NCBI GenBank assembly: GCA_023391095.1
Contig: JAEWBN010000006.1
Coordinates: 190,888-254,887, forward strand
Direction: 5' to 3'
DNA from: Pseudomonadota bacterium
GTDB lineage: Bacteria > Pseudomonadota > Alphaproteobacteria > Rhizobiales > Devosiaceae
DNA length: 64,000 nucleotides
Shown here: one piece after another, positions 1 to 7,902 of the stretch
How positions within the stretch are numbered: the stretch's first letter is position 1
Layout of the letters: every line of letters starts with the position of its first letter
Notes under the pieces: generated by a model
The model's database searches: none
The model's input: the letters and a program-made list of their open reading frames with translations, nothing else
What the model was told of the DNA's origin: nothing
Program-made: the position numbers and the translations under genes

Positions 1-2
1 CG

Positions 3-155
3 CGAGCGTACCTGCTGACCACCACGGCAGCCGACTTCTTCAAGCATCTTGGCTTCGAGATCATCGACCGTGAGGACGCACCTTCCGCAATCCTCAGGAC
101 GCGCCAGGCCTCTTCCATCTGCTCATCCGCGTTGATGCTGTTCCGCGCCATCTAG
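3..155 (+). CDS. arsN2: ArsN2-like GNAT acetyltransferase, C-terminal fragment
   Basis: Only the last 50 codons are inside the window. The readable end (AYLLTTTAADFFKHLGFE and then a short variable tail) has the LLT-x-A-x-x-FF-x-x-LGF pattern of GNAT acetyltransferases, where it forms the last strand and helix of the fold. Small GNAT proteins of this kind sit beside acr3 and arsC in arsenic operons. The related ArsN1 branch is known to acetylate arsinothricin; the ArsN2 role here is inferred from context. The stop lies 7 bases before the acr3 start, so co-transcription is expected. The N-terminus, and probably an arsR regulator, lie left of the window. Confidence 0.72.
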   Translation, partial: RAYLLTTTAADFFKHLGFEIIDREDAPSAILRTRQASSICSSALMLFRAI

Positions 156-162
156 GTTTCCC

Positions 163-1224
163 ATGTCCATCTTCGAACGCTACCTGACCATTTGGGTCGC
201 CATCTGCATCGTCGTTGGCATCGCCGCCGGCCACTTCTTCCCCGCCGTCTTCCAGGGTCTGGGATCCTTTGAGTACGCTCAGGTCAACATCCCTATGGCA
301 GTGCTCATCTGGCTGATGGTCGTGCCCATGCTGGTCCGCATCGACTTCCTGAGCCTGCGGCAGGTGGGTTCCTACTGGCGCGGCATCGGCGTCACCGTCT
401 TCATCAACTGGGCGATCAAGCCCTTCTCGATGGCGCTGCTGGGGTGGCTCTTCATCGGTTGGCTGTTTCGCCCGATGCTGCCGGAGATGCAGATCGACAG
501 CTACATCGCCGGCCTGATCATCCTGGCCGCGGCACCGTGCACCGCCATGGTGTTTGTCTGGTCAAACCTGGTCCGGGGCGAACCCCACTTCACCCTGAGC
601 CAAGTCGCCCTCAACGACGCCATCATGGTCGTCGCCTTTGCGCCGATCGTCGGCCTGCTGCTCGGCCTTTCTGCCATCACCGTTCCCTGGGACACGCTGC
701 TGCTCTCAGTCGGGCTCTACATCGTCGTGCCGGTGATTGCTGCGCAGCTCTATCGCAGGTGGCTGCTTGCCAATGGCGGCATCGACGCCATGAACAAGGT
801 GCTGGCCGTCCTGCAGCCGATCTCGATCGCCGCGCTGCTGCTGACCCTCGTCATGCTCTTCGGCTTCCAGGGCGAGCAGATCATCGCCCAGCCCACGGTC
901 ATACTCTTGCTGGCCGTTCCCATTCTGATTCAGGTCTACCTCAATTCGGGCTTGGCTTACTTCCTGAACAGGGTCTCCGGGGAGCAGCACTGCGTCGCCG
1001 GGCCCTCGGCTCTGATTGGCGCTTCCAATTTCTTCGAACTCGCGGTTGCGGCTGCGATTGCACTCTTCGGCTTCAACTCCGGGGCTGCGTTGGCCACTGT
1101 AGTCGGCGTGCTGGTCGAAGTGCCGGTGATGCTCTCGGTGGTATGGATCGTGAACCGCAGCAAGGGCTGGTACGAGCGCGGCGCAGCCGTTCGACACAAC
1201 ACAGAAGCGAGGGCCGCCGAATGA
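163..1224 (+). CDS. acr3: ACR3-family arsenite efflux permease
   Basis: Inner-membrane arsenite/proton antiporter, 353 aa with about ten hydrophobic segments, the usual ACR3 length. The conserved membrane motif with the family cysteine is visible near residue 126 (AAAPCTAMVFVWSN), followed by the second signature around GPSALIGASNFFELAVA. It works downstream of ArsC: arsenate is reduced in the cytoplasm and the arsenite is expelled here. Its stop codon overlaps the arsC start (ATGA), indicating translational coupling within the ars operon. The ACR3 identity is secure; antimonite transport cannot be judged. Confidence 0.95.
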   Translation: MSIFERYLTIWVAICIVVGIAAGHFFPAVFQGLGSFEYAQVNIPMAVLIWLMVVPMLVRIDFLSLRQVGSYWRGIGVTVFINWAIKPFSMALLGWLFIGWLFRPMLPEMQIDSYIAGLIILAAAPCTAMVFVWSNLVRGEPHFTLSQVALNDAIMVVAFAPIVGLLLGLSAITVPWDTLLLSVGLYIVVPVIAAQLYRRWLLANGGIDAMNKVLAVLQPISIAALLLTLVMLFGFQGEQIIAQPTVILLLAVPILIQVYLNSGLAYFLNRVSGEQHCVAGPSALIGASNFFELAVAAAIALFGFNSGAALATVVGVLVEVPVMLSVVWIVNRSKGWYERGAAVRHNTEARAAE

Positions 1225-1643
1225 GCGTCACCATCTACCACAACCCCGATTGCGGCACGTCCCGCAACACCTTGGCCATGATCCGTCAAAGCGGCGTCGA
1301 AGCGACGGTGATCGAATACCTCAAGACGCCGCCAAGCCGCGAACGCATCTTGGAACTGGTCTCCGCCGCCGGCATCAGCCTGCGTGATGCCCTCCGCAAG
1401 AAGGATACCCCGTACGAGGAACTGGGCTTGGGTGACCCGGCCAAGACCGACGAGGACCTGCTCGAAGCCATAGAAGCGCAGCCGATCCTGCTCAACCGTC
1501 CGTTCGTGGAGACCCCGGTGGGCACCCGCCTCTGCCGGCCATCCGAAGTCGTGCTCGATATCCTCGAGAACCCCGATATCGGGCCGTTCACCAAGGAGGA
1601 CGGCGAGGTCATCATCGATGCCGAAGGGAAGCGGCTTGTCTGA
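1221..1643 (+). CDS. arsC: Arsenate reductase, glutaredoxin-dependent ArsC
   Basis: Cytoplasmic reductase of 140 aa converting arsenate to arsenite with glutathione/glutaredoxin. The catalytic cysteine is residue 11 in HNPDCGTSRNT, and the arginine cluster that binds the oxyanion is seen at NRPFVETPVGTRLCRP, as in the plasmid R773 ArsC family. An open frame extends far upstream, but the ATG at 1221 gives the correct family N-terminus (MSVTIYHNP) and overlaps the acr3 stop by four bases, so it is taken as the start. Its 3' end overlaps arsH by 26 bases. The C-terminus is a little longer than average but ordinary. Confidence 0.96.
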   Translation: MSVTIYHNPDCGTSRNTLAMIRQSGVEATVIEYLKTPPSRERILELVSAAGISLRDALRKKDTPYEELGLGDPAKTDEDLLEAIEAQPILLNRPFVETPVGTRLCRPSEVVLDILENPDIGPFTKEDGEVIIDAEGKRLV

Positions 1644-2343
1644 CTTGCCAAACGTCCTGCCTGCAGCCTTCCAGGTTCCCGACTTCGGCCAGCTCGTCGC
1701 TCCTGCCCTCGACCACAAACCACGCATTCTGATGCTCTACGGGTCGCTGCGGGAACGCTCCTACAGCCGATTCCTGACCCTGGAAGCCGCACGCCTCCTT
1801 GAGGCATTCGGTGCCGAAGTCCGGATCTTCCACGCAAATGGCCTACCGCTGCCCAACGATGCTCCAGAAACGCACCCCAAGGTGCAGGAACTGCGCGAGG
1901 CCATGCTATGGTCTGAAGGCCAGGTTTGGACATCGCCGGAACGGCATGGCGCGATGAGCGCGGTGTTGAAGTCGCAGATCGACTGGATACCGCTTCCTGG
2001 CGGCGCCATTCGGCCCACGCAGGGTCGGACTCTGGCGGTCATGCAGGTGTCGGGTGGCTCCCAGTCCTTCAACGCCGTCAACCAAATGCGCATTCTCGGA
2101 CGCTGGATGCGGATGGTGACCATCCCCAACCAGTCCTCGGTGGCAAAGGCCTTCCAAGAATTCGATGAGGACGGTCGCATGAAACCGTCATCCTACTACG
2201 ATAGGGTCATCGACGTTATGGAGGAGCTGGTGAAATTCACGCTGATCAACCGCGGCGTATCCGGCTACCTGACCTCCCGCTATAGCGAGCGCAAGGAAGC
2301 GGCAGCCAAGCTCGAGGAGCGGGTCGGCCTCAAGTCGATCTAG
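1618..2343 (+). CDS. arsH: ArsH, NADPH-dependent FMN reductase / organoarsenical oxidase
   Basis: Flavodoxin-fold protein of 241 aa. The FMN phosphate-binding turn is LYGSLRERSYSR, and the conserved SPERHGAMSAVLKSQIDW segment is typical of ArsH. Members oxidise trivalent methylated and aromatic arsenicals to less toxic pentavalent forms, or act as quinone reductases. The start at 1618 lies inside the end of arsC (26-base overlap). This unusual arrangement fits translational coupling, but a slightly later start before the FMN domain cannot be excluded. It is third of the four complete genes in the arsenic operon. Confidence 0.94.
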   Translation: MPKGSGLSDLPNVLPAAFQVPDFGQLVAPALDHKPRILMLYGSLRERSYSRFLTLEAARLLEAFGAEVRIFHANGLPLPNDAPETHPKVQELREAMLWSEGQVWTSPERHGAMSAVLKSQIDWIPLPGGAIRPTQGRTLAVMQVSGGSQSFNAVNQMRILGRWMRMVTIPNQSSVAKAFQEFDEDGRMKPSSYYDRVIDVMEELVKFTLINRGVSGYLTSRYSERKEAAAKLEERVGLKSI

Positions 2344-2349
2344 GATACG

Positions 2350-3555
2350 ATGGCCGATACCCAATCCAACGCCGGCGCCATCTGGGCTCTCGGCATCACC
2401 CAGATCATCGGGTATGGCACCCTCTATTACAGCTTCAGCATTCTTGCCCCGAACGTCGCCGGCGACCTGCAGGTGCCAGTGGAGTGGATCTACGGCTGCA
2501 TCTCCCTCGCACTGCTCGCCGGTGGGCTCGTCTCGCCATGGGCGGGCGGGCTGGCAGATCGGGTCGGTGCCGGCAGGGTAATGTCGACCGGCTCGGTTGG
2601 TGCCGCTGCGGCGCTGGCGACTTGCGGGCTGGCGGGGAACGCCATGGCCTTCTTAACTGGCGTGATCCTTGTCGAACTGGCGTCTGCCTTCGTGCTCTAT
2701 TCCACGGCGTTCTCCTTCCTCGCCCAGACGACGGGCTCCCGCGCCCAACGCAGCATAACCTACCTGACCCTCATCGCCGGCTTTGCCTCGACGATCTTCT
2801 GGCCGCTTACCACCTGGTTGCTGGAAGCCGCGAACTGGCAAGAGGTCTACTTCCTCTTCGCCGGCCTGAACCTCGCCGTCTGCCTCCCGCTGCACCTGTG
2901 GCTATCCCGCTTCGCACGGATCGCAGCGGGTCGTCCGCCCGAAACGGTCGCTGCCCCGATGCCGATATCGGTCGAGAACGGAAACCTCGTGTTCGTCCTC
3001 ATCGTCCTTGGTTTCTCGCTCGCCGGCTTCGTTTCGGCGGCGACATTGTTCCATATGGTGCCCATGCTTGGCCTGCTGGGGCTGGGCACAGCCGGCGTGT
3101 GGGTCGCCTCGCTGCTCGGTCCTGCCCAGGTGGCAAGTCGATTGATCAACATGGCCTTCGGCCAGAACCTTCCTGCTACGGTCTTGGCAGTGGTCTCGGC
3201 AGTCACAATGCCGCTGGCGTTGGGTGCGTTAGCGCTATCCGCCCCCTCAACTACTGGCGCCATTGCCTTCGCGGTGGTTTTCGGTATCGGCAGCGGGCTC
3301 TTCAGCATCGTCTCCGGGACGCTGCCATTGGCGATCTTCGGCAAGGCAGGTTTCGGGAAACGGCTGGGCTGGATCGGCATGGGAAGGCTGGGGCTGTCCG
3401 CATTGGCGCCATTCGCCTTGTCGATCTCCCTCGGCACTATCGGACCGGAGCCATCGCTCTGGGTCTTAGCTGGCGCCGGCACCTGCTGCGTCGCGGTGTT
3501 CGCCGAAGTGCGGCGTCGCTGCTGTCCGTCAAGATCAGTGATGCCAGCTCGTTAG
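2350..3555 (+). CDS. arsK: MFS efflux transporter, ArsK-like
   Basis: Major facilitator protein of 401 aa with about twelve hydrophobic segments. The N-terminus (AIWALGITQIIGYGTLYYSF) and the loop-2 signature GGLADRVGAGRV are MFS features. The gene starts 6 bases after arsH and ends the arsenic operon. ArsK from Agrobacterium is an MFS exporter of arsenite, antimonite and trivalent organoarsenicals encoded next to arsH-type genes, and this protein looks like that branch. The substrate is inferred from the neighbourhood; the family assignment to MFS is certain. The C-terminus is basic and runs to 61 bases before the convergent HMA gene stop. Confidence 0.75.
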   Translation: MADTQSNAGAIWALGITQIIGYGTLYYSFSILAPNVAGDLQVPVEWIYGCISLALLAGGLVSPWAGGLADRVGAGRVMSTGSVGAAAALATCGLAGNAMAFLTGVILVELASAFVLYSTAFSFLAQTTGSRAQRSITYLTLIAGFASTIFWPLTTWLLEAANWQEVYFLFAGLNLAVCLPLHLWLSRFARIAAGRPPETVAAPMPISVENGNLVFVLIVLGFSLAGFVSAATLFHMVPMLGLLGLGTAGVWVASLLGPAQVASRLINMAFGQNLPATVLAVVSAVTMPLALGALALSAPSTTGAIAFAVVFGIGSGLFSIVSGTLPLAIFGKAGFGKRLGWIGMGRLGLSALAPFALSISLGTIGPEPSLWVLAGAGTCCVAVFAEVRRRCCPSRSVMPAR

Positions 3556-3616
3556 TGCACGAAGTTCACGTTCCGCGATTTACCTATCTCGCAACCGTTC
3601 TATAGATCTGGTCACG

Positions 3617-3907
3617 TCACCTCGCTCCGGCGCGTGCTCGACAGGGGCAGTCCGTCGAGGTGCCGGGAAACGCCTTCCCGGCTTCCGACACTTCGTAGCC
3701 GAGAGCCTTCACGCAACCAAACAAGTTGGCGAGGTCGAACCCCTCGCCACTGCGGACGGTCATGCTTGCGCCGCTCAGCGAAACTCCGACATAGGCGATG
3801 CCTGGGAGCCGATTGACCGCGTTCTCCAGGACATGGACGCAGCCGTCGCAGGCCATCCCGGCGATCCCGATCGTCAGCTTCTCCCCGACCCCCAGGACGT
3901 CATGCAT
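3617..3907 (-). CDS. Small heavy-metal-associated (HMA) domain protein
   Basis: A 96-aa cytoplasmic protein made of one ferredoxin-like HMA domain with the metal-binding motif GMACDGC near residue 20, in the style of CopZ/MerP copper or mercury chaperones, plus a Cys-rich basic tail (TDCPCRARAGAR). The start at 3907 is chosen because it begins just before the HMA strand. The ATG overlaps the stop of the upstream L,D-transpeptidase by eight bases, so it is translated from the same message. No cognate copper ATPase is adjacent. A longer start at 3946 is possible but would sit inside the transpeptidase gene. Confidence 0.8.
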   Translation of the reverse strand: MHDVLGVGEKLTIGIAGMACDGCVHVLENAVNRLPGIAYVGVSLSGASMTVRSGEGFDLANLFGCVKALGYEVSEAGKAFPGTSTDCPCRARAGAR

Positions 3908-5150
3908 CGAAGCTGACCTTGCCGGCCATGTCGAACTCGTAGACATCGTCCCGGAAACTGACGACCCCGTTGCGGTTCGCCCACGCCGAGATGTAAGTCG
4001 TGTGGATCTCCGAAGGGTTGGTCACCTCGACGTCCTTCCGCTCGCCGGTGGCGAATACGTTGGCGACCTCGCCGGGCCCCCAGTCGCCGTTGTCGCGCAG
4101 CACCCAGCCGACGAAGTCCTGGACCTGGTCGACGCGGACGCACCCTGACGAATAGAACCGGGCGTTCTCCCCGAACAGGCCCTTGGTCGGCGTGTCGTGC
4201 AGATAGACCGCATGGGGATTGTGGAAGTTGATCTTGACGTTCCCCATCGAGTTCTGCGGTCCCGGATCCTGGCGGAACCGGTAGTTCACCGCTTCCTCGG
4301 TCTGCCAGTTGATCTGGCTGGGCTGGAGCTCCTGGCCGTTGCCATCGAGAATGCGGATCTTCTGCTCGGTAAGGTAGTTCGGGTTCTCGTTCATGTACTT
4401 GATCAAGTCACGCCGGATGATCGAGACCGGCACGTTCCAGTACGGGTTGAAGTTGATCTGGTGGATACGACTCTTGAGGATGGGCGTCTGCCGGTCGATG
4501 CGTCCGACCACCGCGGTGTGCCGGCGCTGCACCATCCCGCCCTCGACAACCTCGATGAAGGCCGCGGGAATGTTCACCACGACGTAGCGGTCCGCCAACG
4601 ACGACGCCATGTTCTGCACCCGCAGCAGGTTGAGGCGAAGCTGGTGCAGTCGGGTCTCGGCCGGCACATTGAGGGCATACCAGGTGGCTTCGTCGACCTG
4701 TCCGCTTACCTGCAGGCCATGACGGGCCTGGAAGCGTCGCAAGGCGGCGTCGGTCGGAGCGTCCATGGCCTCATCGACCCGCTCCACCATGGCCATGTCT
4801 GCCGACGAGATCAGGCGACGCTTGAGCTGCACCACCCCATCACGGTTGACGCCCATGGTGACGCCGTATGTTTCCTGCGGCACCTGCTCCCAGCCGCCGC
4901 GGGCCACGAAGGGCTCGTACTGGGCGATCGCCATCTGAAGGTTGTTGGCCGTGTCGTAGCTGAGGATCGGCTCGACAGTATCGATGGCCTGGATCGCGGC
5001 GGCACTGTTCGCTTCCCGCTCTGCATCGGTCAGGGTGCGGGTCTGGTTCATCATGTCCCATAGGGACTGCGCCCGTGCAGGCTGCATCATAGGCAAGGTT
5101 GCGACTGCGCTCATGGAAAGCAGCCGAAGTAAATCGCGTCTTTTCATCAT
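3900..5150 (-). CDS. Secreted L,D-transpeptidase (YkuD/YcbB-like)
   Basis: Peptidoglycan cross-linking enzyme of about 416 aa. It begins with a probable Tat or Sec signal (KRRDLLRLLSMSAVATLP...ARA), followed by a PGRP-like peptidoglycan-binding repeat (DAALRRFQARHGLQVSGQVD) and a YkuD catalytic domain ending in the active-site motif YSSGCVRV (Cys near residue 337). Such enzymes form 3-3 cross-links in the periplasm. The start at 5150 gives a compact signal sequence; an in-frame codon at 5171 is the alternative. It is followed by an overlapping HMA protein gene, an odd pairing. Together with the second transpeptidase at 10.4 kb it suggests that this island carries envelope-repair functions. 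Confidence 0.88.
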   Translation of the reverse strand: MMKRRDLLRLLSMSAVATLPMMQPARAQSLWDMMNQTRTLTDAEREANSAAAIQAIDTVEPILSYDTANNLQMAIAQYEPFVARGGWEQVPQETYGVTMGVNRDGVVQLKRRLISSADMAMVERVDEAMDAPTDAALRRFQARHGLQVSGQVDEATWYALNVPAETRLHQLRLNLLRVQNMASSLADRYVVVNIPAAFIEVVEGGMVQRRHTAVVGRIDRQTPILKSRIHQINFNPYWNVPVSIIRRDLIKYMNENPNYLTEQKIRILDGNGQELQPSQINWQTEEAVNYRFRQDPGPQNSMGNVKINFHNPHAVYLHDTPTKGLFGENARFYSSGCVRVDQVQDFVGWVLRDNGDWGPGEVANVFATGERKDVEVTNPSEIHTTYISAWANRNGVVSFRDDVYEFDMAGKVSFDA

Positions 5151-5207
5151 TCGGTCCGGTCGGTGTTCCATGGATCGGCGCTGCGCTGGCAGTGCCGGAC
5201 TGCTGGA

Positions 5208-5528
5208 TCAGACGAGACGAGGCGGACGGAAATGTTTGGATCTCGGATAGGAATAGCCGTTGGTGCGCCCTGGATCGACGGCGAAACGAATGGTGCTTGC
5301 CGGCGAAAAGGCCAAGACGACATCGGGTGCCGCCACTCCGAAGGCGATCGTGCAGCATGTCGTGGCGTGGAAAGGATCGGGCGTATCGTGCCTGTCGGAA
5401 CCCACCGCGACCGCACCGATCCCGTGCTCGGCCACATGAACGGCAGCACCTGCCTGATGCATGGACAGCATCAGTGCGAGCAGCGCGAACATAACGGGCA
5501 ATAGCCAACGATGGATTGAGATGGTCAT
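5208..5528 (-). CDS. Small secreted protein of unknown function
   Basis: A 106-aa protein with a clear N-terminal signal peptide (HRWLLPVMFALLALMLSMHQAGA), histidines and a Cys pair in the mature part (HATTCC), and an RPPR-type C-terminus. Small secreted proteins ending in RPPR are common beside copper/czc efflux genes in proteobacteria, but I recognise no named family. It lies 57 bases upstream of the transpeptidase on the same strand and may share its transcript. A 13-bp palindrome (CCTTAG-C-CTAAGG, about 5567-5579) lies upstream and may be an operator. Confidence 0.55.
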   Translation of the reverse strand: MTISIHRWLLPVMFALLALMLSMHQAGAAVHVAEHGIGAVAVGSDRHDTPDPFHATTCCTIAFGVAAPDVVLAFSPASTIRFAVDPGRTNGYSYPRSKHFRPPRLV

Positions 5529-5744
5529 TCCTCACCACACGGTCCGGATCATTCCAGCCCATCATCCTTAGCCTAAGGTTAAATCTGGCGAGACTACGTC
5601 ATCGATGGCAGGGACACTCGGGCTAGACCTGCACCAGACCGGGCAGCGAAGCTGCACAGCATAATCTCGTTTATAATAATTCGATTCATAAGGCAGCTCC
5701 GTGCAAGCGCGCATACGAGCAGTCGGGGTGCGGCGAAATTGCCC

Positions 5745-5775
5745 TTGCTCCTCTAGCGGCTATAGATCGTAAGAA
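5745..5775 (+). promoter_or_regulatory. MerR-type promoter of dsbBA
   Basis: TTGCTC (-35, 5745-5750), a 19-bp spacer containing CTCTAGCGGCTATAG, then TAAGAA (-10, 5770-5775). The over-long 19-bp spacing is the hallmark of promoters activated by DNA distortion by MerR-family regulators. The same -35 and spacer start (TTGCTCCT-x-TAG) recur at 9411, 12660 (minus) and 14808. The dsbB start follows 23 bases later, after an AAGGAG ribosome-binding site. Confidence 0.7.
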
Positions 5776-5798
5776 TCCTTCCCAACCAAGGAGTTTGC

Positions 5799-6221
5799 AT
5801 GCCGCGCGAAACGCATCAGTGGACCCTGCTCATAGCCGGCTGGTTCATCGCGTTGGTCGCCACGCTCGGCGCCCTGTTCATCGGCGAAGTCATGGGGCAG
5901 ATGCCATGCACCCTGTGCTGGTATCAGCGCATCGCCATGTTCCCGCTGGTCGTCATCCTAGGTGTCGGCGCCTTCCGCGGCGATATGGACACTTGGCGAT
6001 ATGCCCTGCCGCTTTCGTCGGTCGGCCTGGTCATCGCTGCCTACCATTCCCTCCAGTATACCGGACTGCTGCCGGCACCGATCGTCCCGTGCTCGGCATC
6101 AGGGCCCTCCTGTTCCGGAGCCGGCATGCTGATAATGGGCATTCCCATTCCTTATCTCTCCACCGCTGCCTTTGCCGGCATCACCCTCTTGCTCTTGCCC
6201 CTCGCGAGGAAACAATCATGA
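5799..6221 (+). CDS. dsbB: DsbB/BdbC-type disulfide bond formation membrane protein
   Basis: Inner-membrane quinone-linked oxidase of 140 aa with four hydrophobic segments. The first periplasmic redox pair is in MPCTLCWYQR (CxxC plus the WYQR signature) and the second pair is in the VPCSASGPSCSG loop. It reoxidises the thiol oxidase encoded immediately downstream. The length matches short BdbC-like homologues rather than E. coli DsbB. The gene has a strong Shine-Dalgarno (AAGGAG) and is preceded by a MerR-type promoter, which implies metal-inducible expression. The stop overlaps the dsbA start by ATGA. Confidence 0.92.
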   Translation: MPRETHQWTLLIAGWFIALVATLGALFIGEVMGQMPCTLCWYQRIAMFPLVVILGVGAFRGDMDTWRYALPLSSVGLVIAAYHSLQYTGLLPAPIVPCSASGPSCSGAGMLIMGIPIPYLSTAAFAGITLLLLPLARKQS

Positions 6222-6877
6222 ACAAGCGCCTTGCCGTCGTGGCGGTCGCAGTCATCGCCGTCGCCGCATTCGGCCTCGCAGCCTGGTTCTACCGGCCAGC
6301 CCCGACGCCAAGCGCGTCGCCCGTCGTCGCCACCGTCGAGGAAGCAGGATTCGTACGGCCCCACTCACCGGTGATCGGCCCTGCAGACGCTCCAGTCACC
6401 ATCACCGAATTCTTCGATCCCAGCTGCGAAGCCTGTCGGGCATTCTACCCGATCGTGAAGCAGATAATGGATCGGCATCCCAACCAGGTGAAGCTGGTGC
6501 TGCGCTATGCAGCTTTTCACGAAGGTTCAGACACCGCGGTGAAGATCATCGAGGCCTCCCGTCTCCAGGATCTCTTCATCCCGGTGCTCGAAGCGCTCCT
6601 TGCCCGCCAGCCGGAATGGGCGGTGCATGGTGCACCCGACCTCGACCTTGCATGGCAGATTGCAGGCGAGGCTGGTCTCGATGTGGAACGGGCCCGGCAG
6701 GACGTTCTCAGGCCGGGCATGGTGGGCGTTCTCAACGCCGACATGGCCGACGTCGAGCGCCTCGGCGTTCGGCAGACGCCCACCTTCTTCGTCAACGGCA
6801 AGGCGCCAGCCAGCACGGATCCGCAGGCCCTTGCCGATCTGGTCGCGAGCGAGGTCGCCGCCACCAATGCTCTCTAG
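6218..6877 (+). CDS. dsbA: DsbA-family thiol:disulfide oxidoreductase
   Basis: Periplasmic thioredoxin-fold protein of 219 aa anchored or exported by an N-terminal hydrophobic segment (RLAVVAVAVIAVAAFGLAAW). The active site is CEAC at residues 70-73 after the strand VTITEFFDPS. The cis-proline region is QTPTFFVNG, and the DsbA helical insertion lies between. It overlaps dsbB (ATGA), forming a self-contained oxidation pair. In metal islands such pairs may protect or mature periplasmic Cys proteins under thiophilic metal stress; that role is inferred. CEAC rather than CPHC is typical of DsbA_4/BdbD-like members. Confidence 0.9.
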   Translation: MNKRLAVVAVAVIAVAAFGLAAWFYRPAPTPSASPVVATVEEAGFVRPHSPVIGPADAPVTITEFFDPSCEACRAFYPIVKQIMDRHPNQVKLVLRYAAFHEGSDTAVKIIEASRLQDLFIPVLEALLARQPEWAVHGAPDLDLAWQIAGEAGLDVERARQDVLRPGMVGVLNADMADVERLGVRQTPTFFVNGKAPASTDPQALADLVASEVAATNAL

Positions 6878-6938
6878 CGAGAACCCTGCGCCTTGTCGGT
6901 GAAGTTCCCATCACATATATATGTGAACGAGGTGAGCC

Positions 6939-7292
6939 ATGAAACGAAACACCACGTTCAATCTGCCCGACGATCTGGTGCAGCATGCAAAAGCCTATGC
7001 TGCCCGTGAGGGCACGACCGTGACCGCGATCATCCGGGAGCACCTTGAACGTGTCACTGGCTATAATGGGGAGAACGTTCGCATGTCTGATCCTCTGGTT
7101 GACTTCTCCGAAGGGCGTATTTCGAAGGAGACTGCCATCAAGGCCCTGGGCTTGCGCGACTACGCTCAGTTGCTGGTTTCGCTGGGCGACCGGGATCTGC
7201 CCTTGCCGAAGTTGCCCGCCCATGTGCTGGAGGCGATGACCGACACCTTCGTGGGAATACTGCAGCAGCCGCGTCAGGAGGAGGATCGATGA
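6939..7292 (+). CDS. Ribbon-helix-helix antitoxin-like protein
   Basis: A 117-aa protein whose first 45 residues (TTFNLPDDLVQHAKAYAA, then EGTTVTAIIREHLERV) match a ribbon-helix-helix DNA-binding domain as in VapB/CopG antitoxins. The C-terminal half, beginning SDPLVDFSEGRISKETAIKA, resembles the toxin-binding tail of DUF2191/UPF0175-like antitoxins. The stop overlaps the start of the downstream PIN-like gene by ATGA, the classic coupled antitoxin-toxin order. Autorepression is expected but no operator is obvious. Confidence 0.72.
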   Translation: MKRNTTFNLPDDLVQHAKAYAAREGTTVTAIIREHLERVTGYNGENVRMSDPLVDFSEGRISKETAIKALGLRDYAQLLVSLGDRDLPLPKLPAHVLEAMTDTFVGILQQPRQEEDR

Positions 7293-7891
7293 AGACTCGC
7301 TGCGTGCTCCTTATTCCGGATTCCGGGCCGTTGAACAGCTTGTGGACGGCAGGTCGACTCGAACTCCTGAGCACCCTGGACATGCCCATCGTCATGGTCG
7401 ATGAGATCTATGCCGAAGTCACCGGCGACCTATCGTACCCCAAGGACCGGGAGGTGAAGGCTTTCTTGGACGGGCTTAAGGGCAAAGGCTTGACTGTCGA
7501 GGAAACGTTCGTCGGCAATGCTGCCAGAGCTGCGCGCGAGGCCGGCACGTTCGAGAGCGGTCGAGGGCTAGGTGACGCAGCCGTTGCCGAGTTCATGGCC
7601 AACGGCGTGCAGAAGTACACGGCGAACGGAGCGCCTGTTCTCCTGCTCTTCGAGGATGCCGATTTCCGCAACGTCAGGTTTCTTCGAAAGCCCGACAACC
7701 TCCACCTGCTGTCAACGGTGGCCATGCTCCGCGGGCTGGAGCGTTACGGCATCATCGCTTCCGCAGACGATGTCATCAAGGCCATGACCAATCCCGAGCC
7801 GCCGAAGAGGGCGCGAGTCTTCAACGATCTGCCTGATGGGTACGAGGAAGAGGCCTTCGGCGGAAGCCATTGGGAGCCCGCCGGGCCGTGA
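7289..7891 (+). CDS. PIN-like toxin of a type II toxin-antitoxin pair
   Basis: A 200-aa protein with features of a PIN-domain ribonuclease: a first acidic site in IPDSGPLNSLW (residue 11), a second in DEIYAEVTG, and a third region GLGDAAVAEFM followed by LLLFEDADFRN. It is longer than a usual VapC (about 130 aa), with an additional C-terminal tail rich in acidic and proline residues. The gene overlaps the RHH antitoxin gene upstream. By analogy it would cleave RNA when unopposed, and the pair could stabilise the island. The PIN assignment is by motif reading only. Confidence 0.62.
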   Translation: MKTRCVLLIPDSGPLNSLWTAGRLELLSTLDMPIVMVDEIYAEVTGDLSYPKDREVKAFLDGLKGKGLTVEETFVGNAARAAREAGTFESGRGLGDAAVAEFMANGVQKYTANGAPVLLLFEDADFRNVRFLRKPDNLHLLSTVAMLRGLERYGIIASADDVIKAMTNPEPPKRARVFNDLPDGYEEEAFGGSHWEPAGP

Positions 7892-7902
7892 TCTGCTGAC
7901 CG

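Noticed and set aside
444..1220. Long open frame continuing upstream of arsC
   Set aside because: It is the shadow frame of acr3; the true arsC N-terminus begins at 1221.
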